64,000 bases of DNA from Thaumasiovibrio subtropicus (GCF_019703835.1 NZ_AP023054.1:3533580-3597579); one strand, 5' to 3'; positions 48,867 through 60,687 are shown, numbered from the stretch's first letter. Program-made: numbers and translations. The notes: generated by a model from the sequence alone, not told the origin.

Positions 48867-49982
48867 ATGAAAGTCCTTGTGCTTGGTGCAGGCCAACTTG
48901 CAAGAATGATGGCGTTGGCGGGCGCGCCGCTCAACATTGAGGTTATCGCTTATGATGTTGGCTCAAAGAGCGTGGTTCATCCTCTGACTCAACAAAGCTA
49001 CGATCACACCTTGGCCAGTGCTATAGAAGATGTTGACGTAATCACTGCTGAGTTTGAACATATCCCTCACGATGTGCTTGATGTCTGCGAAGCAAGTGGC
49101 AAGTTTCTACCTACCACAGATGCGATTAAAGCAGGCGGTGACCGCCGTTTAGAAAAAGCCCTACTGGATCGAGCCGGTGTCGCCAACGCGAAATACCGCC
49201 TAGTGGGTAGTCGCCAAGACTTAGACGAAGCCATTCGCCATGTCGGTTTACCTATGGTACTAAAGAGTGCGCTAGGCGGTTATGACGGCAAAGGTCAATG
49301 GCGTCTAAAAACCCAAGACCAAGCGAATGCAGTTTGGGAAGAAATGGCCGCTTTCCTCGCTGAAACCGAAGGGCAAGCTATCGTTGCGGAAGAGTTTGTG
49401 CCTTTTAATCGCGAAGTTTCCCTTATCGGTGCTCGTGACAAAAAGGGAAATGTATCCGTTTACCCTATCACTGAAAACGTGCATGTTGATGGCGTTCTCA
49501 ACCTTTCAACCGCAGTGGAAGGCAACCAATCTGTTCAACAGCAAGCAAGCGAAATGTTCAGCGCTATAGCTGATGCGCTTGGCTACGTTGGTGTGCTCGC
49601 CATTGAATTTTTCGATATCGATGGCAAATTACTGGTCAATGAAATCGCACCACGCGTTCATAACTCAGGTCACTGGACACAACAAGGCGCGGACACTTGC
49701 CAATTTGAGAATCACCTTCGAGCAGTTTGCGGCTTGCCGCTTGGCAATACGAACCTACTTCGCCCAACAGCGATGATTAACATTCTTGGTGAAGATAGTG
49801 TTGATAATGCGGTGCTCAAGCAGACTGGCGCCCATGTGCATTGGTATGGCAAAGAACGCCGCGCGGGCCGTAAGATGGGACATATCAATGTTTGCGCAGA
49901 AAATACTGAGCAATTGACACTGAGCCTCAAAACCATTGCCGCTTATTTAGATGAAAGCGCGTTTCCCGCACTACCTCGCTAA
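48867..49982 (+). CDS. purK: N5-carboxyaminoimidazole ribonucleotide synthase PurK
   Basis: ATP-grasp enzyme joining AIR and bicarbonate to N5-CAIR; 371 residues. N-terminal [18 protein letters not shown], the central [14 protein letters not shown] glycine loop, [13 protein letters not shown] and the metal site [18 protein letters not shown] are visible. It ends the purEK operon, with a terminator 15 bases later. Confidence 0.97.
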   Translation: MKVLVLGAGQLARMMALAGAPLNIEVIAYDVGSKSVVHPLTQQSYDHTLASAIEDVDVITAEFEHIPHDVLDVCEASGKFLPTTDAIKAGGDRRLEKALLDRAGVANAKYRLVGSRQDLDEAIRHVGLPMVLKSALGGYDGKGQWRLKTQDQANAVWEEMAAFLAETEGQAIVAEEFVPFNREVSLIGARDKKGNVSVYPITENVHVDGVLNLSTAVEGNQSVQQQASEMFSAIADALGYVGVLAIEFFDIDGKLLVNEIAPRVHNSGHWTQQGADTCQFENHLRAVCGLPLGNTNLLRPTAMINILGEDSVDNAVLKQTGAHVHWYGKERRAGRKMGHINVCAENTEQLTLSLKTIAAYLDESAFPALPR

Positions 49983-49996
49983 AGCGCCTATGATAG

Positions 49997-50023
49997 AAAG
50001 CCGATCTAACGATCGGCTTTTTT
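49997..50023 (+). terminator. purEK terminator
   Basis: 8-bp perfect stem AGCCGATC with GATCGGCT, 4-base loop, then a T-run. Confidence 0.9.
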
Positions 50024-50039
50024 CATTTACCTCTCAGCC

Positions 50040-50594
50040 CTACGACGATTGCGTGTGATTACATCGCTTATCTGCGCACACACGTTTTATCCCCGCCGCC
50101 ACTTTCTTTTCAAGCAGTAAGCCAAACCCACATTGCTCACAACTTCCTTTAATTGGCTTCGCATTCACCGCAAACTTACACTTAGGGTAACAATCGCAGG
50201 CATAAAAGGTTTTGCCATACCGTGATTGGCGCTCCACCAGCTTACCTTTTCGACACTGCGGACATCGCAATGTCGTTTCTTCTGCTTTCTTATCCGGGGA
50301 GGCTTGATACGTGCACTGCGGCCAATCGATACACCCAATGAACATCCCGTAACGTCCTTGGCGAAGGACCAGACCTTCACCGCATTCAGGGCAAGGCATA
50401 TCAAGCTCTTTTACGATATGACCATCATGTTGCTGGAGTGGGCGAATATAATCACATTGGGGGTATTGAGTACACCCCATGAATGGGCCGTGCTTGCCAA
50501 AGCGAAACTCGAGCTTTCCGCCACACTTGGGACAAGGCTCATCGAGCGCATGCTCGTGAGCTTCAAAAAGAGGATCTGAGGAATTTGTTGTCAT
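50040..50594 (-). CDS. Topoisomerase I-like C4 zinc-finger protein (YrdD-like)
   Basis: 184 residues made of four C4 zinc ribbons of the topoisomerase I C-terminal type: CPKCGG...GCTQYPQC, CPECGE...GCIDWPQC, CPQCRK...ACDCYPKC and CEQCGF...CADKRC. No topoisomerase catalytic domain. The role is unknown; nucleic-acid binding is likely. It lies downstream of smg and dprA in the same direction, as in many gamma-proteobacteria. Confidence 0.88.
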   Translation of the reverse strand: MTTNSSDPLFEAHEHALDEPCPKCGGKLEFRFGKHGPFMGCTQYPQCDYIRPLQQHDGHIVKELDMPCPECGEGLVLRQGRYGMFIGCIDWPQCTYQASPDKKAEETTLRCPQCRKGKLVERQSRYGKTFYACDCYPKCKFAVNAKPIKGSCEQCGFGLLLEKKVAAGIKRVCADKRCNHTQSS

Positions 50595-50655
50595 AGTGTC
50601 TCAGGGCGATGGCCGTTAAACCATCGCCTACTACTTATTTGAAGGAGTTAGAAGA

Positions 50656-51129
50656 TCAGTGCAGCAATCCTTCTTCCGCTTCATACAACAGATCTTCCAT
50701 TTGATGGTAAGCACTCTCATGACCCGGCACATTAAACAGTACCATGAGAATCACCCACTTGAGATCATCCAAAAAGAACTCTGTTGTCTCCAACTCCATA
50801 ACTCGGTCAATCACCATCTCGCGGGTTTCTGTATTCAGAACATGAATTTGCTCTAGGAATAATAAAAAGCCACGGCAATGGGTATCTAGTCTTAATACTT
50901 CATCCTGCGTGTAAACACGCATTGAGGTCAATGCACCACTTTGCATTGGCTGCTGTTCAGCCGTCTCTTGCAATGCGGCCAGTTTTTCGAGCCAGTTAAG
51001 TGCTTTGTGAATATCCGATTGATGGAAGCCAGCACGCACCAGCTCATCAGATAAGGTATCTTGGTCAACCTGTAATTCAACTTCACTGTGAATGTAAGTC
51101 TCAAACAGGTACATAAGGATGTCCATCAT
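50656..51129 (-). CDS. smg: Smg family protein (DUF494)
   Basis: 157 residues from the ATG at 51129; another ATG is the next codon. Its start overlaps the dprA stop by one base (TGATG). The protein ([12 protein letters not shown]...[10 protein letters not shown]...[19 protein letters not shown]...[14 protein letters not shown]) is a clear Smg/DUF494 member, acidic and helical. Function is not established, but smg persistently follows dprA. Confidence 0.9.
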   Translation of the reverse strand: MMDILMYLFETYIHSEVELQVDQDTLSDELVRAGFHQSDIHKALNWLEKLAALQETAEQQPMQSGALTSMRVYTQDEVLRLDTHCRGFLLFLEQIHVLNTETREMVIDRVMELETTEFFLDDLKWVILMVLFNVPGHESAYHQMEDLLYEAEEGLLH

Positions 51130-52229
51130 CACTTGCCCCTCCTCGTTCTGACGTAGCCACCGGGAACTGCGGTTACTTGTCCTTGTAACTCCAACTCTAA
51201 CAACTGCATCATGACTTCATGAACAGGTAGCTGACAGCGACCTGCAATCACATCGACAGGTATTGCATCACTACCTACGGTATCTAACAGTGCCGCAAAT
51301 GGCAATTGCTGATTATCTTCGCCGCGACTCTGCTCCTCTGACTGATGTAGAATTGTACAATCAGTCAACACTCCTACCTCTTCTATAATGTCGACCGGGG
51401 TCTCTACCAGTTTAGCACCACTTTTAATCAACTGGTTGCAGCCTTTGCTTTGTGGGTTATAAATAGACCCAGGTAAAGCAAATACATCTCGGTTTTGCTC
51501 TAATGCATACTTCACTGTGATCAGCGACCCACTCTTCTCCGCCGCTTCCACAACAAACACCCCCACAGAGAGCCCGCTTATAATGCGATTGCGCCGCGGG
51601 AAATGACTTGGCCTTGGTGCTGTATCAGGAAAAAACTCAGAGACCAACGCGCCCTGAGATTGAATTTGCTTTGCCAGTTCGCGGTGCGCGGCGGGATATA
51701 TCTTACTTAAGCCCGATCCCAGCACCGCGATTGTCTGCCCACCTTTTTCCAACGCCCCTTGATGGGCACAACCATCAATTCCTAGTGCCAAGCCACTGGT
51801 GACAGTATACCCTTCAATCACTAATCCTGCTGCGAATTGATAAGCCGCTTCTCGACCATCAATACTGGCCTGTCGGCTGCCCACCATGGCCAACTGTGGC
51901 TTGCTAAGCGCCGTCACCTCGCCAGCTACAAACAACACTGGTGGTGGCGAAGCTATCTGGCTCAAAAGATAGGGATAATCGGGGTGTCCCCAATGGATAA
52001 GGTGATGATTGTCGGCCTCAAGCCAACGTAAAGCATGTTGCTGAGAAGCGTTTAAAGGGGCGCGAAAAGCAGTGAGTTGTTTATCAGAAAGACCAGACAG
52101 GCGAAGTGCAGTATCGTCAGAAGACCAAAGGGAAGAGAAAGGGATTCGCTGACACAACTTCTGAATACCTTGCCCCCCCAGACGTGGTACTCGTGCCAGT
52201 CGAACCCATAATTCGGTGTTGTCTATCAT
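51129..52229 (-). CDS. dprA: DNA-processing protein DprA
   Basis: Loads RecA on incoming single-stranded DNA during natural transformation; 366 residues. Rossmann-like core: [53 protein letters not shown], and [13 protein letters not shown]-terminal SAM-like and C-terminal winged-helix ([26 protein letters not shown]) regions are both present, so it is intact. Its start overlaps the LysM gene by four bases (ATGA). Confidence 0.95.
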   Translation of the reverse strand: MIDNTELWVRLARVPRLGGQGIQKLCQRIPFSSLWSSDDTALRLSGLSDKQLTAFRAPLNASQQHALRWLEADNHHLIHWGHPDYPYLLSQIASPPPVLFVAGEVTALSKPQLAMVGSRQASIDGREAAYQFAAGLVIEGYTVTSGLALGIDGCAHQGALEKGGQTIAVLGSGLSKIYPAAHRELAKQIQSQGALVSEFFPDTAPRPSHFPRRNRIISGLSVGVFVVEAAEKSGSLITVKYALEQNRDVFALPGSIYNPQSKGCNQLIKSGAKLVETPVDIIEEVGVLTDCTILHQSEEQSRGEDNQQLPFAALLDTVGSDAIPVDVIAGRCQLPVHEVMMQLLELELQGQVTAVPGGYVRTRRGK

Positions 52230-53320
52230 TCACTCACAAGTGGTGAAGCAAGTTTTGCACCCGTTTGCAATGGCTGCTTCGCATGTGTCACCACCGCTAA
52301 ACTGAACTGTGAGTATGGGCGAATCACCATCACTTCACCGATGCCATAGCTATCTAATGCCTTACCGCCACGATTATACATAGTATCAAATTGGTATTTG
52401 TAACCATCATTGGTACTGAGCACTTTGGCTCCAGGTTCGGTGACTTGCAGCATAAAGCCAGCGTGTACGCCATCTGCTGTACCACGGTCAATGACAACGA
52501 CTTGGTGGTGAGATTGATAACGAAAACCTTCCAAGTCCGCTAAAATAATGCCCGTCATTCCCTCAGGTGCGGGTGCGGGAGCAAAGGTCATCGCCTCGGT
52601 AAACTTGCCCGCATCACGAGCTTCGTTTGGCATAGGCAGCAACACATCATTTTGTTGAACCTCACGGCCAACAGCATGCAATTTCACGATCGACACACCA
52701 TCTTTAACACGTTCAACCTTGGCGATAGCAACATGCTTCAGTGGGTAGATATTGGGTTTACCCTCTGCATCATGACGTGTCAGCGGCGCTTGCGGTCGGA
52801 AAATCCCCCAGCGAATGGTCTCATTCAATGCTTGATCAACCATGATGTCATCAAATGCGGTGAGATAGCTGCGCCCATCTGTGGTGCCGATCACGCGAGG
52901 AAGTTCAGATATTGCCTGATCGTCAAGAAGACGATCTTGCGCCATAAAAGGAAGTAGCCATTGATCATCCAGTACAGTGATCGGCTCTTTATACTCATCT
53001 ACCCGTGCGGTAGGGGAAAGCTTCGTCAAGCGCTTCGCACTCAAACGCGGCTGACCATTCACCCAAATAAGATGCAACACGTCGCCGGGATATATAAGGT
53101 GAGGATTTTCAATCGCAGGGTTGTTTTGCCACAGTTGCGGCCACAACCAAGGGCTCTCCAGAAAGTAGGCAGAAATATCCCATAGGGTATCGCCCTTCTT
53201 TACCGTATACGTATCCGGATGTCCTTCTTTTAACGTCAAGCCCATTGCTGACCAAGAAATACATCCGAGCAATAGCAATTTCGCCATCAATCGACGGCGC
53301 CATCCGACTTTACGTGCCAT
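52226..53320 (-). CDS. LysM-domain exported protein
   Basis: 364 residues. Basic N-terminus and hydrophobic segment (LMAKLLLLGCISWSAMGLTL) give a signal peptide. A LysM domain follows (about 37-85: DTYTVKKGDTLWDISAYFLESPWLWPQLWQNNP...IYPGDVLHL), which should bind peptidoglycan. The long C-terminal part is of the type found in LysM proteins next to dprA in vibrios and enterics; no catalytic residues were seen. It faces def across a 121-base gap and is coupled to dprA. Confidence 0.88.
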   Translation of the reverse strand: MARKVGWRRRLMAKLLLLGCISWSAMGLTLKEGHPDTYTVKKGDTLWDISAYFLESPWLWPQLWQNNPAIENPHLIYPGDVLHLIWVNGQPRLSAKRLTKLSPTARVDEYKEPITVLDDQWLLPFMAQDRLLDDQAISELPRVIGTTDGRSYLTAFDDIMVDQALNETIRWGIFRPQAPLTRHDAEGKPNIYPLKHVAIAKVERVKDGVSIVKLHAVGREVQQNDVLLPMPNEARDAGKFTEAMTFAPAPAPEGMTGIILADLEGFRYQSHHQVVVIDRGTADGVHAGFMLQVTEPGAKVLSTNDGYKYQFDTMYNRGGKALDSYGIGEVMVIRPYSQFSLAVVTHAKQPLQTGAKLASPLVSE

Positions 53321-53441
53321 TTTCTGCCCCTTCCTTCGCAGTCTTTGTTGGCTGATGCTGTCATTTGGGTTTGAAAATGTCTAGAATTGAACCAACTAAG
53401 TCTTGTGTGTTTCGGCGCACTTCATCTTTTTTTGAGTCAGT

Positions 53442-53954
53442 ATGTCAGTATTACAAGTATTAACCTTTCCCGACGAGCGTTTACGCACCGTTGCCCAGCC
53501 TGTAGAAGCCGTTACTCCGGAAATTCAGAAAATTTGCGACGACATGATTGAAACCATGTACGACGAAGAAGGTATCGGTCTTGCCGCTACGCAAGTCGAC
53601 ATTCACCAACGTATTGTTGTCATCGATATTTCAGAAGAGCGTGACCAGCCTATGGTGTTGATCAACCCTGAAATTATCGAAAAGCGCGGTGAAGATGGGA
53701 TTGAGGAAGGCTGTTTATCGGTTCCTGGTGCACGAGCACTTGTGCCTCGCGCGGCGGAAGTAACCGTTAAAGCCCTTAATAAAGAAGGCGAAACATTCCA
53801 GTTTGATGCTGATGACCTACTCGCTATCTGTGTCCAACACGAACTCGATCATCTTGATGGCAAACTGTTTGTTGATTACCTGTCGCCTCTAAAGCGCCAA
53901 CGTATCAAACAGAAGCTAGAGAAAATCAAACGTTTTAATGAGAAGAATCAATAA
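53442..53954 (+). CDS. def: Peptide deformylase
   Basis: Removes the N-terminal formyl group of new proteins; 170 residues. The three metal-site motifs are present: [18 protein letters not shown] (Cys ligand) and QHELDHLDG (two His and the catalytic Glu). It starts the def-fmt pair, with fmt three bases later. Confidence 0.98.
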   Translation: MSVLQVLTFPDERLRTVAQPVEAVTPEIQKICDDMIETMYDEEGIGLAATQVDIHQRIVVIDISEERDQPMVLINPEIIEKRGEDGIEEGCLSVPGARALVPRAAEVTVKALNKEGETFQFDADDLLAICVQHELDHLDGKLFVDYLSPLKRQRIKQKLEKIKRFNEKNQ

Positions 53955-53957
53955 TTC

Positions 53958-54905
53958 ATGACCAAACCATTACGCATTGTTTTTGCGGGCACGCCCGATT
54001 TTGCTGCGCGCCATATGGCGGCGCTCATCGACTCTGAACACCAAGTGATCGCTGCCTACACGCCACCAGATCGCCCTGCCGGTCGAGGGAAAAAGCTCGT
54101 ACCAAGCGCCGTGAAATCATTAGCGCTAGAACATGATATTCCTGTCTACCAACCAGAGAACTTTAAAACCGATGAGTCGAAAGCGGAACTGGCTGCGCTC
54201 AATGCCGATGTAATGGTGGTCGTTGCCTATGGCTTACTACTCCCTAAAGCAGTTCTCGATATCCCTCGCTTAGGTTGTATCAACGTCCATGGTTCTATCT
54301 TACCGCGTTGGCGTGGCGCTGCACCGATTCAACGTGCAGTATGGGCAGGTGATGAAGAGACCGGCGTGACCATCATGCAGATGGATGTTGGGCTCGATAC
54401 CGGTGATATGCTCAAGATAGCCACTCTCCCTATCGACGCAGATGATACCAGCGCAAGTCTGTATGAAAAACTCGCCGCAGTGGGACCAACAGCCTTAGTC
54501 GATTGCTTGGGCGAGCTCGCTGCAGGGACCGCGACGCCGGTCAAGCAAGACGATGCCCTCGCGAACTACGCGAAGAAACTCAGTAAAGAAGAAGCGCGTA
54601 TTGATTGGAGTATGGATGCCATTGCCATTGAACGCTGTATTCGCGCATTTAACTCTTGGCCAATGAGCTATTTCGACGTTGATGGCAAAAACATCAAAGT
54701 TTGGAAAGCAACGGTCATTGATACGCATAGCGACCAAGCACCTGGCACAATTTTGGCTGCCGATAAGCACGGCATTCGAGTTGCAACGGGCAAAGGGCAG
54801 ATAAACTTCATTTCACTGCAACCACCCGGTAAGAAAGCCATGGTGGTCAGCGATTTACTTAACTCACGCCGCGAATGGTTTGAGGTCGGCTCGGTACTCA
54901 GTTAA
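53958..54905 (+). CDS. fmt: Methionyl-tRNA formyltransferase
   Basis: Formylates initiator Met-tRNA with 10-formyl-THF; 315 residues. N-terminal [14 protein letters not shown], the folate-site [17 protein letters not shown] (Asn-His-Asp catalytic region) and [12 protein letters not shown], with a C-terminal OB-like domain. It follows def directly. Confidence 0.98.
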   Translation: MTKPLRIVFAGTPDFAARHMAALIDSEHQVIAAYTPPDRPAGRGKKLVPSAVKSLALEHDIPVYQPENFKTDESKAELAALNADVMVVVAYGLLLPKAVLDIPRLGCINVHGSILPRWRGAAPIQRAVWAGDEETGVTIMQMDVGLDTGDMLKIATLPIDADDTSASLYEKLAAVGPTALVDCLGELAAGTATPVKQDDALANYAKKLSKEEARIDWSMDAIAIERCIRAFNSWPMSYFDVDGKNIKVWKATVIDTHSDQAPGTILAADKHGIRVATGKGQINFISLQPPGKKAMVVSDLLNSRREWFEVGSVLS

Positions 54906-54926
54906 TCCCGCGCCATGAACACGTCT

Positions 54927-54958
54927 CAGGCCAGTTTTATTACTGGCCTGATTTATTT
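54927..54958 (+). terminator. Terminator after fmt
   Basis: 9-bp perfect stem CAGGCCAGT with ACTGGCCTG, short loop, then ATTTATTT. It stands 15 bases before rsmB, so it may act as an attenuator rather than a full stop. Confidence 0.7.
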
Positions 54959-54972
54959 ATAGGATAGAGAAA

Positions 54973-56283
54973 ATGAATGTTAGAGCCGCTGCTGCTAAAG
55001 TGATCTATCAAGTGGTCGATCAGGGCCAATCTCTCTCAGCTGTATTGCCACAAGCGCAACAAGATATCGCCCCGCGCGACCAAGCCCTACTGCAAGAAAT
55101 CTGCTACGGCGTACTGCGTTGGTTGCCCCGCCTTGAATCTGTCACCCAAACGCTGATGGATAAGCCATTAAAAGGTAAGCAACGCGTTTTCCACCATCTC
55201 ATTTTGGTCGGTATCTATCAGTTGAGCCAAATGCGTGTGCCTGCACACGCAGCGGTTGCTGAAACAGTCAATGCAACCAAAGCACTGAAAAAGCCTCAGC
55301 TTCGCGGGCTAGTGAATGCGATACTACGAAATTACCAACGTCAACAAGACGCACTCGACCAGCAAGCGATCAGTCATGATGCTGGACGCTACGGCCACCC
55401 GAGTTGGATACTCAAGTTACTAAAAAATGCCTACCCCTCACACTGGCAAACCATTTTAGATGCTAACAACACCAAAGCACCAATGTGGTTAAGGGTGAAT
55501 CGCCACCATCACAATCGTGACGACTACCGAGCCCTGCTAGACGCTGAAGGCATTGAAACCGAGGTTCATCCACAAGCGGCCGATGCCTTGTGCCTGCTGT
55601 CACCGCGCGATGTCTCTACCCTACCGGGCTTTGAGAAAGGCTGGGTCTCTGTACAAGATGCTGCGGCACAACTGTCCGTCGATTACCTTGACCCACAGCC
55701 GGGTGAGCACATTCTCGATTGCTGCGCCGCACCGGGGGGTAAAACAGTGCATATTCTTGAACGCGAACCACAAGCCAGTGTTGTCGCGGTGGATGCCGAT
55801 GCTAAACGCCTCGAGCGCGTCTATGACAACTTGCAGCGCTTAAACCTCAATGCAGAAGTGAAATGTGGGGATGCGCGATACCCAGAGCAATGGTGGCAGG
55901 GCGAGCAGTTCGACCGTATTTTGCTTGATGCCCCCTGTTCTGCTACCGGTGTTATCCGCCGCCACCCCGATATCAAGTGGCTTCGCCGTGCAGAAGATAT
56001 TGACGCACTTGCAACGCTGCAATCAGAAATCATCGATGCCATGTGGGCGCAACTTAAGCCCGGTGGTAGATTAGTCTATGCAACCTGCTCAGTTACGCCG
56101 CAAGAGAACCACGAACAAGTACTGGCTTTCTTAGCGAGAACTAAGGATGCAGAATTAATCGATACGGAACAGTTGTCTGTTGATAACGGCAGCAGTACGC
56201 TACCGGGCAGGCAGATCACCCCGGGTGAAGACAATATGGATGGCTTTTACTACGCCGCTATCTATAAGCAGCCCACGGTTTAG
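54973..56283 (+). CDS. rsmB: 16S rRNA m5C967 methyltransferase RsmB
   Basis: 436 residues. An N-terminal NusB-like RNA-binding domain (about 1-140) and a C-terminal SAM methyltransferase: [32 protein letters not shown] and [15 protein letters not shown], the last two with the two active-site cysteines. It methylates cytosine 967 of 16S rRNA. A terminator-like hairpin lies in front, so expression may be partly separate from fmt. Confidence 0.97.
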   Translation: MNVRAAAAKVIYQVVDQGQSLSAVLPQAQQDIAPRDQALLQEICYGVLRWLPRLESVTQTLMDKPLKGKQRVFHHLILVGIYQLSQMRVPAHAAVAETVNATKALKKPQLRGLVNAILRNYQRQQDALDQQAISHDAGRYGHPSWILKLLKNAYPSHWQTILDANNTKAPMWLRVNRHHHNRDDYRALLDAEGIETEVHPQAADALCLLSPRDVSTLPGFEKGWVSVQDAAAQLSVDYLDPQPGEHILDCCAAPGGKTVHILEREPQASVVAVDADAKRLERVYDNLQRLNLNAEVKCGDARYPEQWWQGEQFDRILLDAPCSATGVIRRHPDIKWLRRAEDIDALATLQSEIIDAMWAQLKPGGRLVYATCSVTPQENHEQVLAFLARTKDAELIDTEQLSVDNGSSTLPGRQITPGEDNMDGFYYAAIYKQPTV

Positions 56284-56361
56284 ATAACGAATCGGTCCAG
56301 TGATGTGGTTCATTGGGCCTCATTGTCAATGCGCACAGAGGTGCGCTTTTTGGGAACAACC

Positions 56362-57738
56362 ATGAAGATTATTATTCTGGGTGCCGGCCAAGTCGGTGGC
56401 TCCTTGGCGGAAAACCTCTGTGGTGAAAACAATGACATCACCATTGTCGACAAGGACGGCGAACACCTTCGTGATCTGCAAGATAAATACGATCTGCGTG
56501 TCGTACAAGGATTTGCAAGCCACCCTAAAACCCTCAGAGAAGCAGGCGCGCAAGATGCTGACATGCTCGTTGCGGTCACCAACTCTGATGAAACCAACAT
56601 GATCGCCTGCCAGATTGCTTTTTCACTGTTTAACACCCCTAACCGTGTTGCACGTATTCGTTCACCGGAATACCTCCGAGAAAAAGAGACCCTGTTCCAG
56701 ACCGACGCCGTGCCTGTTGACCACCTTATTGCCCCGGAAGAACTGGTCACCGATTACATCCACCGATTGATCGAATACCCGGGCGCCTTGCAAGTCGTCG
56801 AGTTTGCAGACAACCGCGTCGGGCTGGTCGCCGTCAAAGCTTATTACGGTGGGCCTCTGGTTGGAAACGCCTTATCCGCACTGCGTGAGCATATGCCGCA
56901 CATCGATACTCGTGTTGCCGCTATTTTTCGTCAAGGTCGCCCAATTCGCCCGCAAGGCACCACCATCATCGAAGCCGATGATGAAGTCTTTTTTGTCGCC
57001 GCCAGTCACCACATTCGCTCAGTGATGAGTGAGCTGCAACGTTTGGAGAAACCCTACAAACGCTTAATGATTGTTGGCGGGGGGAACATTGGCGCCGGCC
57101 TTGCCAAACGCCTTGAGCAGAACTATAGCGTCAAGCTGATTGAGCGGAATCAGGCCCGTGCAGAACGCCTGTCTGAAATGCTAGAAAAGTCCATCGTCTT
57201 CTGTGGTGACGCCTCGGATCAAGAGCTGCTGAGCGAAGAGCATATCGACCAAGTCGATGTCTTTATTGCTGTGACCAATGATGATGAAGCCAACATCATG
57301 TCAGCCATGCTTGCGAAACGCATGGGCGCAAAAAAGGTGATGGTACTCATCCAGCGTGGTGCCTATGTCGATTTGGTACAAGGCGGTACCATTGATATTG
57401 CCGTTTCGCCGCAACAAGCCACCATCTCTGCGCTGCTTACCCATGTCCGTAAAGCCGATATCGTCAATGTCTCCTCACTCCGCCGTGGCGCAGCAGAAGC
57501 CATTGAAGCAATCGCTCATGGTGATGAGAACACCTCTAAGGTGGTGGGTCGGGCGATCGGCGATATAAAATTGCCACCGGGTACAACGATTGGTGCTATC
57601 GTCCGCAATGAAGAAGTCTTGATTGCCCACGACAACACCGTGATAGAGCAAGACGACCATGTAGTGATGTTTTTAGTCGATAAAAAGTACATCCCTGATG
57701 TTGAGCGCTTGTTCCAACCGAGCCCGTTCTTCTTGTAA
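56362..57738 (+). CDS. trkA: Trk system potassium uptake NAD-binding protein TrkA
   Basis: Cytoplasmic gating subunit of the Trk potassium channel; 458 residues from the ATG at 56362 ([13 protein letters not shown]), the E. coli length. The frame extends 19 codons upstream but without family match. Two RCK/Rossmann domains are seen ([17 protein letters not shown] and [17 protein letters not shown]) each with a TrkA-C part. It is followed by trkH after six bases. Confidence 0.97.
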   Translation: MKIIILGAGQVGGSLAENLCGENNDITIVDKDGEHLRDLQDKYDLRVVQGFASHPKTLREAGAQDADMLVAVTNSDETNMIACQIAFSLFNTPNRVARIRSPEYLREKETLFQTDAVPVDHLIAPEELVTDYIHRLIEYPGALQVVEFADNRVGLVAVKAYYGGPLVGNALSALREHMPHIDTRVAAIFRQGRPIRPQGTTIIEADDEVFFVAASHHIRSVMSELQRLEKPYKRLMIVGGGNIGAGLAKRLEQNYSVKLIERNQARAERLSEMLEKSIVFCGDASDQELLSEEHIDQVDVFIAVTNDDEANIMSAMLAKRMGAKKVMVLIQRGAYVDLVQGGTIDIAVSPQQATISALLTHVRKADIVNVSSLRRGAAEAIEAIAHGDENTSKVVGRAIGDIKLPPGTTIGAIVRNEEVLIAHDNTVIEQDDHVVMFLVDKKYIPDVERLFQPSPFFL

Positions 57739-57744
57739 GCCGCT

Positions 57745-59190
57745 ATGCTCAATCTGGCCACGATTCTTTTTGTTATAGGGCTAGTGCTATCCAAAATAGC
57801 CCTATTCATGTACATCCCCGCTATCGTCGCTTTTTCCACTGCCACCCAAGGCTTTTGGGAGTTTGGCAGTGCGATACTCATTACTCACAGTTGTGCGTTT
57901 GCCCTACTCGCACTCGGGCGGCGGCGGACTTTTCGCTTGGGTGTGCGAGACATGTTTCTCATCACCACGTTAGTCTGGACCATCGCCAGTGCCTTCGCAG
58001 CATTGCCGTTTGTTTTCATTAACCATATCAGTTTTAGTGACGCCTACTTTGAAACCATGTCGGGCATCACGACGACAGGTTCAACGGTATTAAGCGGGCT
58101 CGACTCGATGGCACCCAGCATCTTACTGTGGCGGTCACTGTTACAATGGCTTGGTGGTATTGGCTTTATTGTGATGGGCGTGGCGATATTGCCGATGTTG
58201 AATGTGGGAGGGATGCGACTATTCCACACCGAATCTTCTGATTGGTCGGAAAAAAGTGCTCCGCGTACCAAGCAAGTCGCACTGCATATTGTGCAGGTCT
58301 ATATTGTCTTAACTTTTCTCTGTTACTTAGGCTACCTCGTTGCAGGTATGTCACCTTTTGAAGCCATCAACCATGCCTTAACCACGCTCTCAACGGGCGG
58401 GTATTCAACTTCTGATGGTTCAATGAACCACTTTTCATCGCTCGCACACTGGAATGCCATCCTATTCATGTTTGCTGGCGGCTTACCCTTTTTGCTCTTT
58501 ATTCGCGCACTCAAGCGAAAGACCCACCACCCCATCACACAAGATGCGCAAGTGCGTGGCTTCGCGAAGTTGACCTTGTTGGTTGGTGCCATCGTCGCAT
58601 TTAGTCTTCATTATCAAAGTCATTACACTTGGCTCGACGCTGTGCGAGTTGGGCTATTTAACGTTATCTCAGTGATGACGACGACAGGGTTTGGGTTAGG
58701 TGATTTTACTCACTGGGGCGCCGCCATGAGTGTCGTTTTTGCTTTTCTAATGATGGCAGGCGCCTGTTCAGGCTCTACCTCGGGAGGGATCAAACTATTC
58801 CGCTTTCAAATTGCCACTGCCCTCTTCAATCGCCACATGATGCAGCTCATTCATCCATCTGGCGTTTTTATTCAGCGATACAACGGTGAAAAAGTGACTG
58901 AAGGCATAGTGCGCTCTGTGATCGCATTCGCGCTAGTCTTCTTTGTGACGGTCATCGTCACAGCCTTACTGCTCGCACTGCTGGGGCTTGATGCAACAAC
59001 CAGCTTATCGGGAGCCATTACCGCCGTCGCTAACGTCGGGCCGGGCATGGGCAATATCATCGGCCCTAGTGGAAACTTTGCATCTCTGCCCGCTATGGCG
59101 AAATGGATACTTAGCCTTGCCATGCTAATGGGCAGGCTAGAAATCATTACGGTGCTGGTACTGTTTTACCCCGCATACTGGCGCAATTAA
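57745..59190 (+). CDS. trkH: Trk system potassium transporter TrkH
   Basis: Potassium-translocating membrane subunit, 481 residues, with four M1-P-M2-type repeats. Filter motifs are visible: TTGSTV, STGGYST, TTTGFG and NVGPG. TrkA binds to it in the cytoplasm and opens it with ATP. Position after trkA supports the call. Ends four bases into the converging trhA gene. Confidence 0.96.
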   Translation: MLNLATILFVIGLVLSKIALFMYIPAIVAFSTATQGFWEFGSAILITHSCAFALLALGRRRTFRLGVRDMFLITTLVWTIASAFAALPFVFINHISFSDAYFETMSGITTTGSTVLSGLDSMAPSILLWRSLLQWLGGIGFIVMGVAILPMLNVGGMRLFHTESSDWSEKSAPRTKQVALHIVQVYIVLTFLCYLGYLVAGMSPFEAINHALTTLSTGGYSTSDGSMNHFSSLAHWNAILFMFAGGLPFLLFIRALKRKTHHPITQDAQVRGFAKLTLLVGAIVAFSLHYQSHYTWLDAVRVGLFNVISVMTTTGFGLGDFTHWGAAMSVVFAFLMMAGACSGSTSGGIKLFRFQIATALFNRHMMQLIHPSGVFIQRYNGEKVTEGIVRSVIAFALVFFVTVIVTALLLALLGLDATTSLSGAITAVANVGPGMGNIIGPSGNFASLPAMAKWILSLAMLMGRLEIITVLVLFYPAYWRN

Positions 59191-59843
59191 ACCACCTCAA
59201 CATAGCCGTAAATCGCGACAAAGTGACATACCGTTCCCGCCAATACAAAAACATGCCAAATGGCGTGGTTAAAAGGAATGCGCTTAGTCACGTAGAAGAT
59301 GACCCCTAAAGAGTAGGCTAAACCACCCGCAGCTAACATGACCATCCCACCCAGCGACAAAGATTGGCTTAAAGGGTAAATCGCCACGAGAGAGAGCCAG
59401 CCCATAAAGAGATAGGTGGCTAACGACAGCTTCTTAAATTTGTTCACAAACGCCACTTTGAAGATGACCCCCGCCACGGCAATGAGCCAGATCACCACCA
59501 TCAAGGTGATAGATAGCGGTGTCCGTAAACTGATCAACATAAATGGCGTGTAGGTACCCGCAATGAGCAGATAAATCGCACAATGATCAAATGTCTTAAG
59601 GAGGCGCTTTGCGCGAGCAAAGGGAATGGCATGGTAGAGTGTCGAAGCAAGATACAACAAGATCATGCTGCCACCGTAAATCGCAAAGCTGGTGATCGTC
59701 AGCGCATCCCCCTCAGCCGCAACCCCTTTCCACAGCAGCAACACAAGTGCCACAATGCCAAAAATGATCCCAACACCATGGGTAATACTGTTCGCTATCT
59801 CTTCACGTATCGAGTAATCACGCTTGTTCTTTTCAACCACCAC
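59187..59843 (-). CDS. trhA: Hemolysin III family protein (YqfA/TrhA)
   Basis: 218 residues, seven membrane segments, PAQR-like fold. The N-terminal [23 protein letters not shown], the [10 protein letters not shown] and [15 protein letters not shown] and the C-terminal [17 protein letters not shown] supply the conserved histidines of a metal site. Despite the family name hemolysin activity is not expected; the E. coli member affects membrane homeostasis. Its end overlaps trkH by four bases and its start faces an unknown small gene 34 bases away. Confidence 0.9.
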   Translation of the reverse strand: MVVEKNKRDYSIREEIANSITHGVGIIFGIVALVLLLWKGVAAEGDALTITSFAIYGGSMILLYLASTLYHAIPFARAKRLLKTFDHCAIYLLIAGTYTPFMLISLRTPLSITLMVVIWLIAVAGVIFKVAFVNKFKKLSLATYLFMGWLSLVAIYPLSQSLSLGGMVMLAAGGLAYSLGVIFYVTKRIPFNHAIWHVFVLAGTVCHFVAIYGYVEVV

Positions 59844-59877
59844 AACACCTACGGATAGAGTAAATAGTCAAATCAGT

Positions 59878-60201
59878 ATGACACAACTCAGCGAACAAGT
59901 GTTAGCTGAAATTTGTGAATTCAAAATGACAAAAAAATTTGACCAAAAGTTGTCGATCTTATCTGTATTTGTTGATAAATTGCGCGCCGTATCACAACTG
60001 AACAGATCGGAAGGTATGTTCCAGAAACAGATTTTGTTCAGTTTTTACTCACTTTGCCAAGGATTGCACGCTGTAGAGATCCCAACAGCCATGCACGCAA
60101 CGCCAGCTCGGTATATGCCGACCCCGCGCAGTCCATCGCGCACGCGTCCTAGCAGTTTTGCTCCTCGTTTTGAGGCACCAAAACCAGCAAAAGCGCAGTA
60201 A
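59878..60201 (+). CDS. Unrecognised small protein head-to-head with trhA
   Basis: 107 residues from the ATG at 59878 (MTQLSEQVLAEIC). The frame opens earlier at 59824, inside trhA, and is rejected. The N-terminal 60 residues look helical (SEQVLAEICEFKMTKKFDQKLSILSVFVDKLRAV) and the last 30 are proline-rich and basic (ARYMPTPRSPSRTRPSSFAPRFEAPKPAKA), probably disordered. No signal peptide or domain recognised. A terminator follows closely, which supports a real short gene. Confidence 0.65.
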   Translation: MTQLSEQVLAEICEFKMTKKFDQKLSILSVFVDKLRAVSQLNRSEGMFQKQILFSFYSLCQGLHAVEIPTAMHATPARYMPTPRSPSRTRPSSFAPRFEAPKPAKAQ

Positions 60202-60220
60202 TACGATGACACCCTATTCA

Positions 60221-60247
60221 GCAGTGCACTTCAGCACTGCTTTTTTC
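60221..60247 (+). terminator. Terminator of the small unknown gene
   Basis: 7-bp stem GCAGTGC with GCACTGC, 6-base loop, then TTTTTTCTTT. Confidence 0.85.
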
Positions 60248-60387
60248 TTTCTGGCTATTACCTTTAACATCCAAGTTTGCTACTTTAACCACATTAAAAC
60301 TACGACAATAACACGCGTGTGCGAGTCGTTTTACTCTGCTAAAAAGCAAGCCCACGCGCCCTAAAGTCAGACTTTGAGAGAGAAATT

Positions 60388-60651
60388 ATGAAGTGTCATC
60401 GCGTTAACGAATTGATCGAACTCATTCATCCTGAATGGCAAAAAGATAGCGAACTCAATCTATTACAGTTTTTAGTCAAGCTAGCTGAAGAAGCCGGTTA
60501 TGAAGGAAAACTGGAAGATCTTACTGATGATGTCCTCATCTACCACCTGAAAATGCGCAACAGCCAGAAAGAAGAGATGATTCCGGGACTGGCCAAAGAT
60601 TGTGAAGATGACTTCAAAACCGCCATCCTCAAAGCACGCGGTGTTATCTAA
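60388..60651 (+). CDS. yihD: YihD family protein (DUF1040)
   Basis: 87 residues of the YihD family, starting [20 protein letters not shown] and containing [14 protein letters not shown] and [27 protein letters not shown]. Function unknown. It stands near srkA-dsbA as in E. coli, where yihD precedes that pair; here ccoG is inserted between. It has its own terminator. Confidence 0.92.
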   Translation: MKCHRVNELIELIHPEWQKDSELNLLQFLVKLAEEAGYEGKLEDLTDDVLIYHLKMRNSQKEEMIPGLAKDCEDDFKTAILKARGVI

Positions 60652-60658
60652 TACCCTC

Positions 60659-60687
60659 AGGCCAGCATCCTCACGTTGGCCTTTTTC
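60659..60687 (+). terminator. yihD terminator
   Basis: 8-bp stem AGGCCAGC with GTTGGCCT (one G-T pair), 8-base loop, then TTTTCTTG. Confidence 0.75.
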
